Source of the DNA: Calliopsis andreniformis
Lineage: Eukaryota; Arthropoda; Insecta; Hymenoptera; Andrenidae
Reading direction: 5' to 3'
DNA: 64,000 nucleotides
NCBI RefSeq assembly: GCF_051401765.1
Contig: NW_027480482.1
Coordinates: 372,001-436,000 of the forward strand
Positions 1-12,800 of this stretch are shown here, in pieces. The notes beneath the pieces are model-generated. The model did no database searches. It saw nothing but the letters and a program-made list of their open reading frames with translations, and was not told the origin of the DNA. Every line of letters begins with the position of its first letter. Position 1 is the stretch's first letter. The position numbers and the translations under genes are program-made.

Positions 1-296
1 TTGAGGTTTGAGGATTGAGGATTGAGAATTGAGAATTGAGGATGAGGACTGAGGGTTGAGGATTGAGGATTGAGGCTTGAGGATTGAGGATTGAGGATTG
101 AAGATTGAGGATTGGGGATTGAGGATTGAGGATTGAGGATTGAAGATTGAGGATTGGGGATTGAGGATTGAGGATTGAGGATTGAGAATCGAAGATTGAG
201 TATTGAGGATTGAAGGTTGAGGTTTGAGGATTGAGGATTGAGCATGGAGGATGAGGGCTGAGGGTTGAGGATTGAGGTTTGAGTATTGAATACTGA

Positions 297-318
297 GAAT
301 TCAGGATATTCTATTGAG
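297..318 (+). other. Recurrent EcoRI-containing box (representative copy)
   Basis: The word GAATTCAGGATATTC followed by TATTGAG is the most divergent element kept in phase with the heptamer. Exact or near-exact copies start at 297, 2791, 4874, 5571, 7612, 9317, 10091, 12356, 13214, 13715, 13953, 14261, 15265, 17408, 17646, 18957, 19280, 20361, 22524, 22762, 23070, 25010, 25318, 35176, 36682, 41010, 44588, 46831, 47528, 50015, 52098, 52795, 55282, 59209, 59795, 62060, 62918, 63419, 63657 and 63965. GAATTCGGG forms lie at 15644, 20760, 38099 and 43263. Whether it binds a protein is unknown. Confidence 0.85.
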
Positions 319-1800
319 TATTGAGAGTTGAGGATTGATGGTTGAGTATTGAGGATTGAGGGTTGAGTATTGAGGATTGAAGACTGAGGTTTGAGGATTG
401 AGGATTGAGAATCGAGGATGAGGACTGAGCGTTGAGGATTGAGGTTTGAGGAACGAGGATTGAGGATTGAGAATTGAGGACTGGGGATTGACGATTGAGT
501 ATCGAGGATTGAGGAACGAGGATTGAGGATTGAGAATTGAGAACTGAGGATTGACGATTGAGTATTGAGGATTGAGGATTGATGATTGAGGATTGAGGAT
601 TGAGGATTGAGGATTTGGTATTGAGGATTGAAGAATGAGGATTGACGATTCAGGATTGAGGATTGAGGATTGAGGATTGAAGATTGAGAATTGAGGATTG
701 AGGATTGAGAATTGTGGATTGGGGATTGAGGGTTGAGGATTGAAGATTGAGAATTGAGGACTGAGGATTGACGATTGAGTATTGAGGATTGAGGATTGAT
801 GACTGAGGATTGAGGATTGAGGATTGAGGATTTGGTATTGAGGATTGAAGAATGAGGATTGACGATTCAGGATTGAGGATTGAGGATTGAAGATTGAGAA
901 TTGAGGATTGAGGATTGAGAATTGTGGATTGGGGATTGAGGGTTGAGGATTGAAGATTGAGAATTGAGGACTGAGGATTGACGATTGAGTATTGAGGATT
1001 GAAGGTTGATGATTGAGGATTGAGGATTGTGGATTGTGGATTGAAGGTTGAGGATTGAATATTGAGTATTGAGGATTGAAGATTGAGTATTCAGGATTGA
1101 AGATTGAGGATTGAGGATTGAGGCTTGAGGATTGAGGATTGAGGATTGAAGATTGAGGATTGAGGATTGAGAATTGGGTATTGAGGATTGAAGAATGAGG
1201 ATTGACGATTCAGGGTTGAGGATTGAGGATTGAAGATTGAGTATTGAGGATTGAAGGTTGGCGATTGAGTATTGAGGATTGTGGATTGAGGATTGAGGGT
1301 TGAGGATTGAAGATTGAGTATTGAGGATTGAAGACTGAGTATTCAGGATTGAAGATTGAGGATTGAGGATTGAGGCTTGAGGATTGAGGATTGAGGATTG
1401 AGGATTGAAGATTGAGGATTGGGGATTGAGGATTGAGGATTGACAACAGATTGTTGAGGACTGAGAGCTGAAGATTGAGGATTCAGGATTGAGGATTCAG
1501 AATTGAGGTTTGAGGACTGAGGATTGAGGATTGAAGATTGAGTATTGAGGATTGAAAATTGAGGATTGAGGATTGAGGATTGAGGATTGAGAATGAGGGC
1601 TGAGGGTTGAGGATTGAGGTTTGAGGACAGAGGACCGAGGATTGAGGATTGAGAATTGAGGATTGAGGATTGAGGATTGAAGATTGAGGATTGGGTATTG
1701 AGGATTGAAGAATGAGGATTGAGGATTGAGGCTTGAGGATTGAGGATGAGCATTGAAGATTGAGGATTTTGGATTGAGGATTGAGGATTGGAGATTGACT

Positions 1801-3160
1801 ATTGAGGATTGAAGATTGAGGATTGAGGATTCAGGATTGAGGATTGAGGATAAGGGCTGAGGGTTGAGGATTGAGGATTGATGATTGAGGATTGAAGATT
1901 GAATATTGGGGATTGAGGATTGAGGATTGACTATTGAGTATTAAAGATTGAGTATTGATGATTGAGGATTGAGGATTGAGGATTGAGGACTGAGGACTGA
2001 GTATTGAAGATTGTGCACTGATGATTGACGATTGAGGACTGAGGATTGAGGATTGATTATTGAGCTTTGGGGATTGAAGATTGTGGACTGGGTATAGACG
2101 ATTGAATATGGATGATTAAGGATAGAGTATTGGGGATTGAGTAACTAGGATAGGAGATTGATTATTGAGGATTGAAGATTGAGGATTCAGGATTGAGGAT
2201 TGAGAATTGAGAATTGAGGATGAGGACTGAGGGTTGAGGATTGAGGTTTGATGAATGAGGGTTGAGGATTGAGGATTGAGGATTGAGGATTGAGTATTGA
2301 AGATTGAGGATTGATGACTGAGGATTGAGGATTGAGGATTAATGATTGAGGATTGAGGATTGAAGATTGAGTATGGAGGATTGAAGATTGAGGATTGAGG
2401 ATTGAGGATTGAAAATTGAGAACTGAGTGTTGAGGGTTGAGTGATGAGAATTGATGTCTGTGGATTGAGATTTGAAGATTGAAGATTGGGGATTGAGTAT
2501 TGAAAACTGTGAATTGAGGATATTCTATTGAGAATTGAGGATTGACAATTGATTGTTGCGGACTGAGGGATGAAGATTGAGCATTCAGGATTGTGGATTC
2601 GGAATTGAGGTTTGAGGACTGAGGATTGAGGGCTGAGGATTGAGGATTGAGGATTGACGCATGAGGATAGGGGATTCAGGATGGAGGATTGAAGAGAGAG
2701 GTCCGAGTGTTGAGGATTGAGTGTTGAGAATTGATGTTTGAGGGTCGAGATTTTATTATTGAATATTGCGGATAGAGTATTGAATCATGAGAATTCAGGA
2801 TATTCTATTGAGTATTAAGAATTGAGGATTGATGGTTGAGTATTGAGAATTGATGGCTGATGGTTGTGTGTTGAATATAGAGGATTGAGGATTGAGGATT
2901 GAAGATTGAGTATTGAGGATTGAGGACTGGGGATTGAGGATTGAGGAACGAGGATTGAGGATTGAGGATGATGGCTTAGGGTTGAGGATTGAGGTTTGAG
3001 GACTGAGGACTGGGTATTGAGGATTGAGATTTGAGGATTGAGGATTGAGGGTTGAGGATTGAGGATTGGGTATTGAGGATTGAAGAATGAGGATTGAGGG
3101 TTGAGGGCTGAGGACTGATTATTGCAGATTGGGTATTGAGGAATGAAGACTGACGATTGA
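1801..3160 (+). repeat. Family A internal module, first copy (repeats at +2083)
   Basis: It matches 3884-5243 at a constant offset of 2083, for example TAAGGGCTGA at 1851 and 3934 and the EcoRI-type box at 2791 and 4874. Similarity stops on the left where 1790 reads GAGATTGACT but 3873 does not. It stops on the right after TGACGATTGA, where this copy continues GGATTGTGG and the other TGATTGAAGAC. The same module also recurs at 45841-47200 (offset 44040) and in the 49-, 51- and 54-kb units. Confidence 0.88.
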
Positions 3161-3883
3161 GGATTGTGGATTGAGGATTGGGGATTGAGGATTGAGGATT
3201 GAAGGTTGAGTATTGAGGATTGAAGGTTGAGGATTGAGGATTGAGGATTGAGGATTGAGGATTGAAGATTGAGGATTGGGGACTGAGTGTTGAGTGTTCA
3301 GTGATGAGAATTGATGTTTGTGCATAGAGATTTGAAGATTGCAGATTGAGTATTGATTATTGAAAACTGTGAATTGATGATATTGTATTGAGGATTGAGA
3401 ATTGACAACTGATTGTTGAGGACTGAGGTCTAAAGATTGAGGATTCAGGATTGAAGATTGAGGATTGGGTATTGAGGATTGAAGAATGAGGATTGAGGTT
3501 TGAGGAACGAGGATTGAGGATTGAGAATTGAGGACTGAGGATTGACGATTGAGTATTGAGGACTGAGGATTGATGACTGAGGATTGAGGATTGAGGAATG
3601 AGGATTGAGGATTGAGGATTGAAGATTGAGTATTGAGGATTGAGGATTGAGGATTGAGGATTGAGGATTGGGTATTGAGGATTGAAGAATGAGGATTGAC
3701 GATTCAGGGTTGAGGATTGAGGATTGAAGATTGAGTATTGAGGATTGAAGGTTGGCGATTGAGGATTGAGGATTGTGGATTGAGGATTGAGGGTTGAGGA
3801 TTGAAGATTGAGTATTGAGGATTGAAGACTGAGTATTCAGGATTGAAGATTGAGGATTGAGGATTGAGGCTTGAGGATTGAGG

Positions 3884-5243
3884 ATTGAGGATTGAAGATT
3901 GAGGATTGAGGATTCAGGATTGAGGATTGAGGATAAGGGCTGAGAGTTGAGGATTGAGGATTGATGATTGAGGATTGAAGATTGAATATTGGGGATTGAG
4001 GATTGAGGATTGACTATTGAGTATTAAAGATTGAGTATTGATGATTGAGGATTGAGGATTGAGGATTGAGGACTGAGGACTGAGTATTGAAGATTGTGCA
4101 CTGATGATTGACGATTGAGGACTGAGGATTGAGGATTGATTATTGAGCTTTGGGGATTGAAGATTGTGGACTGGGTATAGACGATTGAATATGGATGATT
4201 AAGGATAGAGTATTGGGGATTGAGTAACTAGGATAGGAGATTGATTATTGAGGATTGAAGATTGAGGATTCAGGATTGAGGATTGAGAATTGAGAATTGA
4301 GGATGAGGACTGAGGGTTGAGGATTGAGGTTTGATGAATGAGGGTTGAGGATTGAGGATTGAGGATTGAGGATTGAGTATTGAAGATTGAGGATTGATGA
4401 CTGAGGATTGAGGATTGAGGATTGATGATTGAGGATTGAGGATTGAAGATTGAGTATGGAGGATTGAAGATTGAGGATTGAGGATTGAGGATTGAAAATT
4501 GAGAACTGAGTGTTGAGGGTTGAGTGATGAGAATTGATGTCTGTGGATTGAGATTTGAAGATTGAAGATTGGGGATTGAGTATTGAAAACTGTGAATTGA
4601 GGATATTCTATTGAGGATTGAGGATTGACAATTGATTGTTGCGGACTGAGGGATGAAGATTGAGCATTCAGGATTGTGGATTCGGAATTGAGGTTTGAGG
4701 ACTGAGGATTGAGGGCTGAGGATTGAGGATTGAGGATTGACGCATGAGGATAGGGGATTCAGGATGGAGGATTGAAGAGAGAGGTCCGAGTGTTGAGGAT
4801 TGAGTGTTGAGAATTGATGTTTGAGGGTCGAGATTTTATTATTGAATATTGCGGATATAGTATTGAATCATGAGAATTCAGGATATTCTATTGAGTATTA
4901 AGAATTGAGGATTGATGGTTGAGTATTGAGAATTGATGGCTGATGGTTGTGTGTTGAATATAGAGGATTGAGGATTGAGGATTGAAGATTGAGTATTGAG
5001 GATTGAGGACTGGGGATTGAGGATTGAGGAACGAGGATTGAGGATTGAGGATGATGGCTTAGGGTTGAGGATTGAGGTTTGAGGACTGAGGACTGGGTAT
5101 TGAGGATTGAGATTTGAGGATTGAGGATTGAATGTTGAGGATTGAGGATTGGGTATTGAGGATTGAAGAATGAGGATTGAGGGTTGAGGGCTGAGGACTG
5201 ATTATTGCAGATTGGGTATTGAGGAATGAAGACTGACGATTGA
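3884..5243 (+). repeat. Family A internal module, second copy
   Basis: This is the partner of 1801-3160. It differs by small substitutions, such as GGGCTGAGAG for GGGCTGAGGG near 3940, GGATATAG for GGATAGAG near 4854 and GAATGTTGAGG for GAGGGTTGAGG near 5130. The 723 bp between the two modules (3161-3883) is ordinary heptamer sequence that reappears at 7982-8700 and 50385-51107. Confidence 0.88.
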
Positions 5244-5274
5244 TGATTGAAGACTGAGTATTGAGGATTGAAGA

Positions 5275-8200
5275 TTGAGGTTTGAGGATTGAGGATTGAG
5301 AATTGAGAATTGAGGATGAGGACTGAGGGTTGAGGATTGAGGATTGAGGCTTGAGGATTGAGGATTGAGGATTGAAAATTGAGGATTGGGGATTGAGGAT
5401 TGAGGATTGAGGATTGAAGATTGAGGATTGGGGATTGAGGATTGAGGATTGAGGATTGAGAATCGAAGATTGAGTATTGAGAATTGAAGGTTGAGGTTTG
5501 AGGATTGAGGATTGAGCATGGAGGATGAGGGCTGAGGGTTGAGGATTGAGGTTTGAGTATTGAATACTGAGAATTCAGGATATTCTATTGAGTATTGAGA
5601 GTTGAGGATTGATGGTTGAGTATTGAGGATTGAGGGTTGAGTATTGAGGATTGAAGACTGAGGTTTGAGGATTGAGGATTGAGAATCGAGGATGAGGACT
5701 GAGCGTTGAGGATTGAGGTTTGAGGAACGAGGATTGAGGATTGAGAATTGAGGACTGGGGATTGACGATTGAGTATCGAGGATTGAGGAACGAGGATTGA
5801 GGATTGAGAATTGAGGACTGAGGATTGACGATTGAGTATTGAGGATTGAGGATTGATGATTGAGGATTGAGGATTGAGGATTGAGGATTTGGTATTGAGG
5901 ATTGAAGAATGAGGATTGACGATTCAGGATTGAGGATTGAGGATTGAAGATTGAGAATTGAGGATTGAGGATTGAGAATTGTGGATTGGGGATTGAGGGT
6001 TGAGGATTGAAGATTGAGAATTGAGGACTGAGGATTGACGATTGAGTATTGAGGATTGAGGATTGATGACTGAGGATTGAGGATTGAGGATTGAGGATTT
6101 GGTATTGAGGATTGAAGAATGAGGATTGACGATTCAGGATTGAGGATTGAGGATTGAAGATTGAGAATTGAGGATTGAGGATTGAGAATTGTGGATTGGG
6201 GATTGAGGGTTGAGGATTGAAGATTGAGAATTGAGGACTGAGGATTGACGATTGAGTATTGAGGATTGAAGGTTGATGATTGAGGATTGAGGATTGTGGA
6301 TTGTGGATTGAAGGTTGAGGATTGAATATTGAGTATTGAGGATTGAAGATTGAGTATTCAGGATTGAAGATTGAGGATTGAGGATTGAGGCTTGAGGATT
6401 GAGGATTGAGGATTGAAGATTGAGGATTGAGGATTGAGAATTGGGTATTGAGGATTGAAGAATGAGGATTGACGATTCAGGGTTGAGGATTGAGGATTGA
6501 AGATTGAGTATTGAGGATTGAAGGTTGGCGATTGAGTATTGAGGATTGTGGATTGAGGATTGAGGGTTGAGGATTGAAGATTGAGTATTGAGGATTGAAG
6601 ACTGAGTATTCAGGATTGAAGATTGAGGATTGAGGATTGAGGCTTGAGGATTGAGGATTGAGGATTGAGGATTGAAGATTGAGGATTGGGGATTGAGGAT
6701 TGAGGATTGACAACAGATTGTTGAGGACTGAGAGCTGAAGATTGAGGATTCAGGATTGAGGATTCAGAATTGAGGTTTGAGGACTGAGGATTGAGGATTG
6801 AAGATTGAGTATTGAGGATTGAAAATTGAGGATTGAGGATTGAGGATTGAGGATTGAGAATGAGGGCTGAGGGTTGAGGATTGAGGTTTGAGGACAGAGG
6901 ACCGAGGATTGAGGATTGAGAATTGAGGATTGAGGATTGAGGATTGAAGATTGAGGATTGGGTATTGAGGATTGAAGAATGAGGATTGAGGATTGAGGCT
7001 TGAGGATTGAGGATGAGCATTGAAGATTGAGGATTTTGGATTGAGGATTGAGGATTGGAGATTGACTATTGAGGATTGAAGATTGAGGATTGAGGATTCA
7101 GGATTGAGGATTGAGTATTGAAGATTGAGGATTGATGACTGAGGATTGAGGATTGAGGATTGATGATTGAGGATTGAGGATTGAAGATTGAGTATGGAGG
7201 ATTGAAGATTGAGGATTGAGGATTGAGGATTGAAAATTGAGAACTGAGTGTTGAGGGTTGAGTGATGAGAATTGATGTCTGTGGATTGAGATTTGAAGAT
7301 TGAAGATTGGGGATTGAGTATTGAAAACTGTGAATTGAGGATATTCTATTGAGGATTGAGGATTGACAATTGATTGTTGCGGACTGAGGGATGAAGATTG
7401 AGCATTCAGGATTGTGGATTCGGAATTGAGGTTTGAGGACTGAGGATTGAGGGCTGAGGATTGAGGATTGAGGATTGACGCATGAGGATAGGGGATTCAG
7501 GATGGAGGATTGAAGAGAGAGGTCCGAGTGTTGAGGATTGAGTGTTGAGAATTGATGTTTGAGGGTCGAGATTTTATTATTGAATATTGCGGATAGAGTA
7601 TTGAATCATGAGAATTCAGGATATTCTATTGAGTATTAAGAATTGAGGATTGATGGTTGAGTATTGAGAATTGATGGCTGATGGTTGTGTGTTGAATATA
7701 GAGGATTGAGGATTGAGGATTGAAGATTGAGTATTGAGGATTGAGGACTGGGGATTGAGGATTGAGGAACGAGGATTGAGGATTGAGGATGATGGCTTAG
7801 GGTTGAGGATTGAGGTTTGAGGACTGAGGACTGAGTATTGAGGATTGAGATTTGAGGATTGAGGATTGAGGGTTGAGGATTGAGGATTGGGTATTGAGGA
7901 TTGAAGAATGAGGATTGAGGGTTGAGGGCTGAGGACTGATTATTGCAGATTGGGTATTGAGGAATGAAGACTGACGATTGAGGATTGTGGATTGAGGATT
8001 GGGGATTGAGGATTGAGGATTGAAGGTTGAGTATTGAGGATTGAAGGTTGAGGATTGAGGATTGAGGATTGAGGATTGAGGATTGAAGATTGAGGATTGG
8101 GGACTGAGTGTTGAGTGTTCAGTGATGAGAATTGATGTTTGTGCATAGAGATTTGAAGATTGCAGATTGAGTATTGATTATTGAAAACTGTGAATTGATG

Positions 8201-8720
8201 ATATTGTATTGAGGATTGAGAATTGACAACTGATTGTTGAGGACTGAGGTCTAAAGATTGAGGATTCAGGATTGAAGATTGAGGATTGGGTATTGAGGAT
8301 TGAAGAATGAGGATTGAGGTTTGAGGAACGAGGATTGAGGATTGAGAATTGAGGACTGAGGATTGACGATTGAGTATTGAGGACTGAGGATTGATGACTG
8401 AGGATTGAGGACTGAGGAATGAGGATTGAGGATTGAGGATTGAAGATTGAGTATTGAGGATTGAGGATTGAGGATTGAGGATTGAGGATTGGGTATTGAG
8501 GATTGAAGAATGAGGATTGACGATTCAGGGTTGAGGATTGAGGATTGAAGATTGAGTATTGAGGATTGAAGGTTGGCGATTGAGGATTGAGGATTGTGGA
8601 TTGAGGATTGAGGGTTGAGGATTGAAGATTGAGTATTGAGGATTGAAGACTGAGTATTCAGGATTGAAGATTGAGGATTGAGGATTGAGGCTTGAGGATT
8701 GAGGATTGAGGATTGAAGGT
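5275..8720 (+). repeat. Family A higher-order unit, copy A2, internally deleted
   Basis: It is colinear with A1 at +5267 up to 7112, then at +4821 from 7113, so 446 bp equivalent to 1846-2291 of A1 are missing. It follows A1 through the 3119-3880 equivalents. Near 8720 it leaves A1 and switches to the word TTGACAACAGATTG, which in A1 lies near 1440. The unit is therefore a chimera of two A phases. The counterpart A4 (52499 onward) has the 446 bp, so the loss is specific to this copy. Confidence 0.87.
7112..7113. other. 446-bp deletion junction relative to the other A units
   Basis: On the left the sequence matches A1 up to 1845 and on the right it resumes at 2292. The missing interval in A1 contains exactly two 6-bp units (GGATAA near 1849 and GGATGA near 2218), and 446 equals 64 x 7 minus 2. 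The junction therefore keeps the heptamer register intact. Confidence 0.85.
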
Positions 8721-9500
8721 TGAGGATTGGGGATTGAGGCTTGAGGATTGACAACAGATTGTTGAGGACTGAGAGCTGAAGATTGAGGATTCAGGATTGA
8801 GGTTTCAGAATTGAGGTTTGAGGACTGAGGATTGAGGATTGAAGATTGAGGTTTGAGGATTGAGGATTGAGAATTGAGAATTGAGGATGAGGACTGAGGG
8901 TTGAGGATTGAGGATTGAGGAATGAAGATTCAGTATGGAGGATTGAAGATTGAGGATTGAGGATTGACGATTGAAGATTGAGGATTGAGTATTGAAGATT
9001 GAGTATTCAGGACTAAGGATTGATGATTGAGGATTGAGGATTGATGACTGAGGATTGAGGATTGAGGATTGATGATTGAGGATTGAGGATAGAAGATTCA
9101 GTATGGAGGATTGAAGATTGAGGATTGAGGATTGACGATTGAAGATTGAGGATTGAGTATTGAAGATTGAGTATTCAGGACTAAGGATTGAGGATTGAGG
9201 ATTGAGGGTTGAGGATTGAGTATTGAGGATTGAAGATTGAGGTTTGAGGATTGAGGACTGTGGATGGAGGATGCGGGCTGAGGGTTGAGGATTGAGGTTT
9301 GAGTATTGAATGCAGAGAATTCAGGATATTCTATTGAGTATTGAGAATTGAGGATTGAGGATTGAGAATTGTGGATTGGGGATTGAGGGTTGAGGATTGA
9401 AGATTGAGAATTGAGGACTGAGGGTTGACGATTGAGTATTGAGGATTGAGGATTGATGACTGAGGATTGAGGATTGAGGATTGAGGATTGAGTATTGAGG

Positions 9501-9688
9501 ATTGAAGGTTGATGATTGAGGATTGAGGATTGATGATTGAGGATTGAGTATTGAGGATTGAGTATTGAGGATTGATGATTGAAGACTGAGTATTGAGGAT
9601 TGAAGATTGAGGTTTGAGGATTGAGGATTGAGAATTGAGAATTGAGGATGAGGACTGAGGGTTGAGGATTGAGGATTGAGGCTTGAGG
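9501..9688 (+). repeat. 188-bp tandem duplication, unit 1
   Basis: The segment begins ATTGAAGGTTGATGATTGAG and ends at GGCTTGAGG. It is repeated directly at 9689-9876 with no difference that I could see by eye. The partner block near 59393 has one unit only. The length is 27 units, one of them the 6-bp GGATGA. Confidence 0.92.
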
Positions 9689-9876
9689 ATTGAAGGTTGA
9701 TGATTGAGGATTGAGGATTGATGATTGAGGATTGAGTATTGAGGATTGAGTATTGAGGATTGATGATTGAAGACTGAGTATTGAGGATTGAAGATTGAGG
9801 TTTGAGGATTGAGGATTGAGAATTGAGAATTGAGGATGAGGACTGAGGGTTGAGGATTGAGGATTGAGGCTTGAGG
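9689..9876 (+). repeat. 188-bp tandem duplication, unit 2
   Basis: Direct copy of 9501-9688. Its presence changes the offset to the 59-60 kb partner from 49892 to 49704, exactly 188. The near identity of the two units suggests a recent event, or a loss of one unit in the partner. Confidence 0.92.
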
Positions 9877-12800
9877 ATTGAGGATTGAGGATTGAAGATT
9901 GAGGATTGGGGATTGAGGATTGAGGATTGAGGATTGAAGATTGAGGATTGGGGATTGAGGATTGAGGATTGAGAATTGAGAATCGAAGATTGAGTATTGA
10001 GGATTGAAGATTGAGGTTTGAGGATTGAGGATTGAGCATGGAGGATGAGGGCTGAGGGTTGAGGATTGAGGTTTGAGTATTGAATACTGAGAATTCAGGA
10101 TATTCTATTGAGTATTGAGAGTTGAGGATTGATGGTTGAGTATTGAGGATTGAGGGTTGAGTATTGAGGATTGAAGAGTGAGGTTTGAGGATTGAGGATT
10201 GAGAATCGAGGATGAGTACTGAGCGTTGAGGATTGAGGTTTGAGGAACGAGGATTGAGGATTGAGAATTGAGGACTGGGGATTGACGATTGAGTATCGAG
10301 GATTGAGGAACGAGGATTGAGGATTGAGAATTGAGGACTGAGGATTGACGATTGAGTATTGAGGATTGAGGATTGATGATTGAGGATTGAGGATTGAGGA
10401 TTGAGGATTTGGTATTGAGGATTGAAGAATGAGGATTGACGATTCAGGATTGAGGATTGAGGATTGAAGATTGAGAATTGAGGATTGAGGATTGAGAATT
10501 GTGGATTGGGGATTGAGGGTTGAGGATTGAAGATTGAGAATTGAGGACTGAGGATTGACGATTGAGTATTGAGGATTGAGGATTGATGACTGAGGATTGA
10601 GGATTGAGGATTGAGGATTTGGTATTGTGGATTGAAGAATGAGGATTGACGATTCAGGATTGAGGATTGAGGATTGAAGATTGAGAATTGAGGATTGAGG
10701 ATTGAGAATTGTGGATTGGGGATTGAGGGTTGAGGATTGAAGATTGAGAATCGAGGACTGAGGATTGACGATTGAGTATTGAGGATTGAAGGTTGATGAT
10801 TGAGGATTGAGTATTGTGGATTGTGGATTGAAGGTTGAGGATTGAAGATTGAGTATTGAGGATTGAAGATTGAGTATTCACAATTGAAGATTGAGGATTG
10901 AGGATTGAGGCTTGAGGATTGAGGATTGAGGATTGAAGATTGAGGATTGGGGATTGAGGATTGAGGATTGAGGATTGAAGATTGAGGATTGAGGATTGAG
11001 GACTGAGGATTGAGGATTGAGGATTGAGGATTGAGCATTGAGGATTGAATTTTGAGGACTGTGGATTGAGGATTGAAGATTGAGGATTAAGGATTGAGGA
11101 TTGGGGATTGAGGATCTAGGATTGGAGATTGATTATTCAGGTTTGAAGATTGACGATTGAGGATTGAGGATTGATAATTGTGAATTGAGGATGAGGACTG
11201 AGGGTTGAGGATTGAGGTTTGGGGAATGAGGATTGAGGATTGAGGATTGAGGATTGAGGATTGAGGTTTGAGGAACGAGGATTGAAGATTGAGAATTGAG
11301 GTCTGAGGATTGACGATTGAGAATTGAGGTCTGAGGATTGACGATTGAGTATTGAGGATTGAGGACTGATGACTTAGGATTGAGGATTGAGGATTGAGGA
11401 CTGGGTATTGAGGATTGAAGAATGAGGATTGACGATTCAGGATTGAGGATTGAGGATTGAAGATTGAGTATTGAGGATTGAAGGTTGATGATTGAGGATT
11501 GAGGATTGTGGATTGTGGATTGAAGGTTGAGGATTGAAGATTGAGGATTGAGGATTGAGGCTTGAGGATTGAGGATTGAAGATTGAGGATTGGGGATTGA
11601 GGATTAAGGATTGAGGATTGAGTATTGAGGATTGGGGATTGAGGATTGTGGATTGTGGATTGAGGGTTGAGGATTGAAGATTGAGTATTGAGGATTGAAG
11701 ATTGAGTATTCAGGATTGAAGATTGACGATTGAGTATTGAAGATTGAGGATTGATGACTGAGGGTTGAGGGTTGAGGACTGAGGATTGCAGATTTGGTAT
11801 TGAGGATTGAGGATTGAAGATTGAGGATTAAGGATTGAGGATTGAGGGTTGACGTTTCAGGATTGAGTATTGAAGATTGAGGATTGATGATTGAGGATTG
11901 AGGATTGAGGATTGAGGATTGAGTATTGAAGATTGTGGATTGATGATCGACGATTGAGGACTGAGGATTGAGGATTGATTATTGAGCTTTGGGGATTGAA
12001 TGATGTGGACTGGGGATAGAGGATTGAAATTGAGGATTAAGGATAGAGTATTGGAGATTGAGGATCTAGGACAGGAGATTGATTATTGAGGCTTGAAGAG
12101 TGAGGATTGAGGATTGAGGATTGATGATTGAGGATTGAGGATTGAAGATTGAGTATGGAGGATTGAGGATTGAGGATTGAAGATTGGGGATTGAGGATTG
12201 AAGATTGAGTATGGAGGATTGAAGATTGAGGATTGAGGATTGAGGATTGAGGATTGAAGATTGAGGACTGAGTGTTGAGGGTTGAGTGATGAGAATTGAT
12301 GTTTGTGGATTGAGATTTGAAGATTGAAGATTGGGGATTGAGCATTGAACCATGAGAATTCAGGATATTCTATTGAGTATTGAGAATTGAGGATTGATGC
12401 TTGAATATTGGTGATTGATGGTTGAGGGTTGTGTGTTGGAAATTGAGGATTGAGGATTGTGGATTGAGGATTGAAGATTGAGTATTGATGATTGAGGTTT
12501 GAGGGTTGAGGGTTGAGGATTGAGGACGAGGACTGGCGGTTGAGGATTGAGGTTTGAGGATTGAGGATTGAAGGCTGAGGATTGAGGACGAGGACTGACG
12601 GTTGAGGATTGAGGATTGATGATTGAGGACTGAGGATTGAGGACTGAGGATTGAGGATTGAGGATTGAGGATTGAAGGTTGAGGATTGAGGATTGAGGGT
12701 TGAGGATTGAGGATTGAAGATTGAGGATTGGGGATTGAGGATTGACAATTGAGGATTGAGTATTGAGGATTGAGAATTGAGGATTGAGGATTGAAGATTG

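Larger units (their letters stand above)
1..5274 (+). repeat. Family A higher-order unit, copy A1
   Basis: The words at positions 1, 297 and 611 recur at +5274. Those at 1210 and later recur at +5267. The change is one heptamer: four GGATTGA units before AGATTGA near 660 against three near 5940. The unit contains two copies of a 1360-bp module (1801-3160 and 3884-5243). Its colinear partner at +47231/+47224 is A3. Private variants shared only with A3 include TAATGATTG near 2340 (partner near 49564) and GGATATAGTATTG near 4854 (partner near 52078). The start at base 1 is the window edge, not a proven boundary. Confidence 0.9.
8721..12750 (+). repeat. A-derived heptamer block, copy 1 (partner at about 58600-62454)
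   Basis: The word GACTAAGGATT occurs at 9011 and 9179. Boxes lie at 9317, 10091 and 12356. The segment from 9105 on matches 58997 onward at +49892 and, past the 188-bp duplication, at +49704. It is mostly close to consensus, which is why the - strand has its longest stop-free run here (9098-11038, 646 codons of NPQSSIL-type repeat). Near 12037-12748 all three - strand frames are open at once, so these frames are not evidence for a gene. Confidence 0.85.

Noticed and set aside
297..318. Transposon end or target-site duplication at the GAATTC box
   Set aside because: The box is in the heptamer register, always in the same orientation, and is flanked by ordinary units with no inverted terminal repeats or coding sequence.
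1950..2160. Possible promoter or gene remnant around TTATTGAGCTTTGGGG and GTAACTAGGATAGG, because it looks less repetitive
   Set aside because: It parses cleanly into heptamers and recurs in many modules (14443, 16530, 18136, 19573, 21646, 24293, 26023 and others), so it is only a diverged part of the satellite.
9098..11038. Long - strand frame that could be read as a 646-residue NPQSSIL-repeat protein, and dozens of shorter ones
   Set aside because: The frames are open because of the 21-bp codon periodicity of the repeat. They overlap in several frames (for example 12037-12345, 12066-12353 and 12083-12748), have no ribosome-binding, promoter or splice context, and their sister copies differ by frame-changing 6-bp units and stops.
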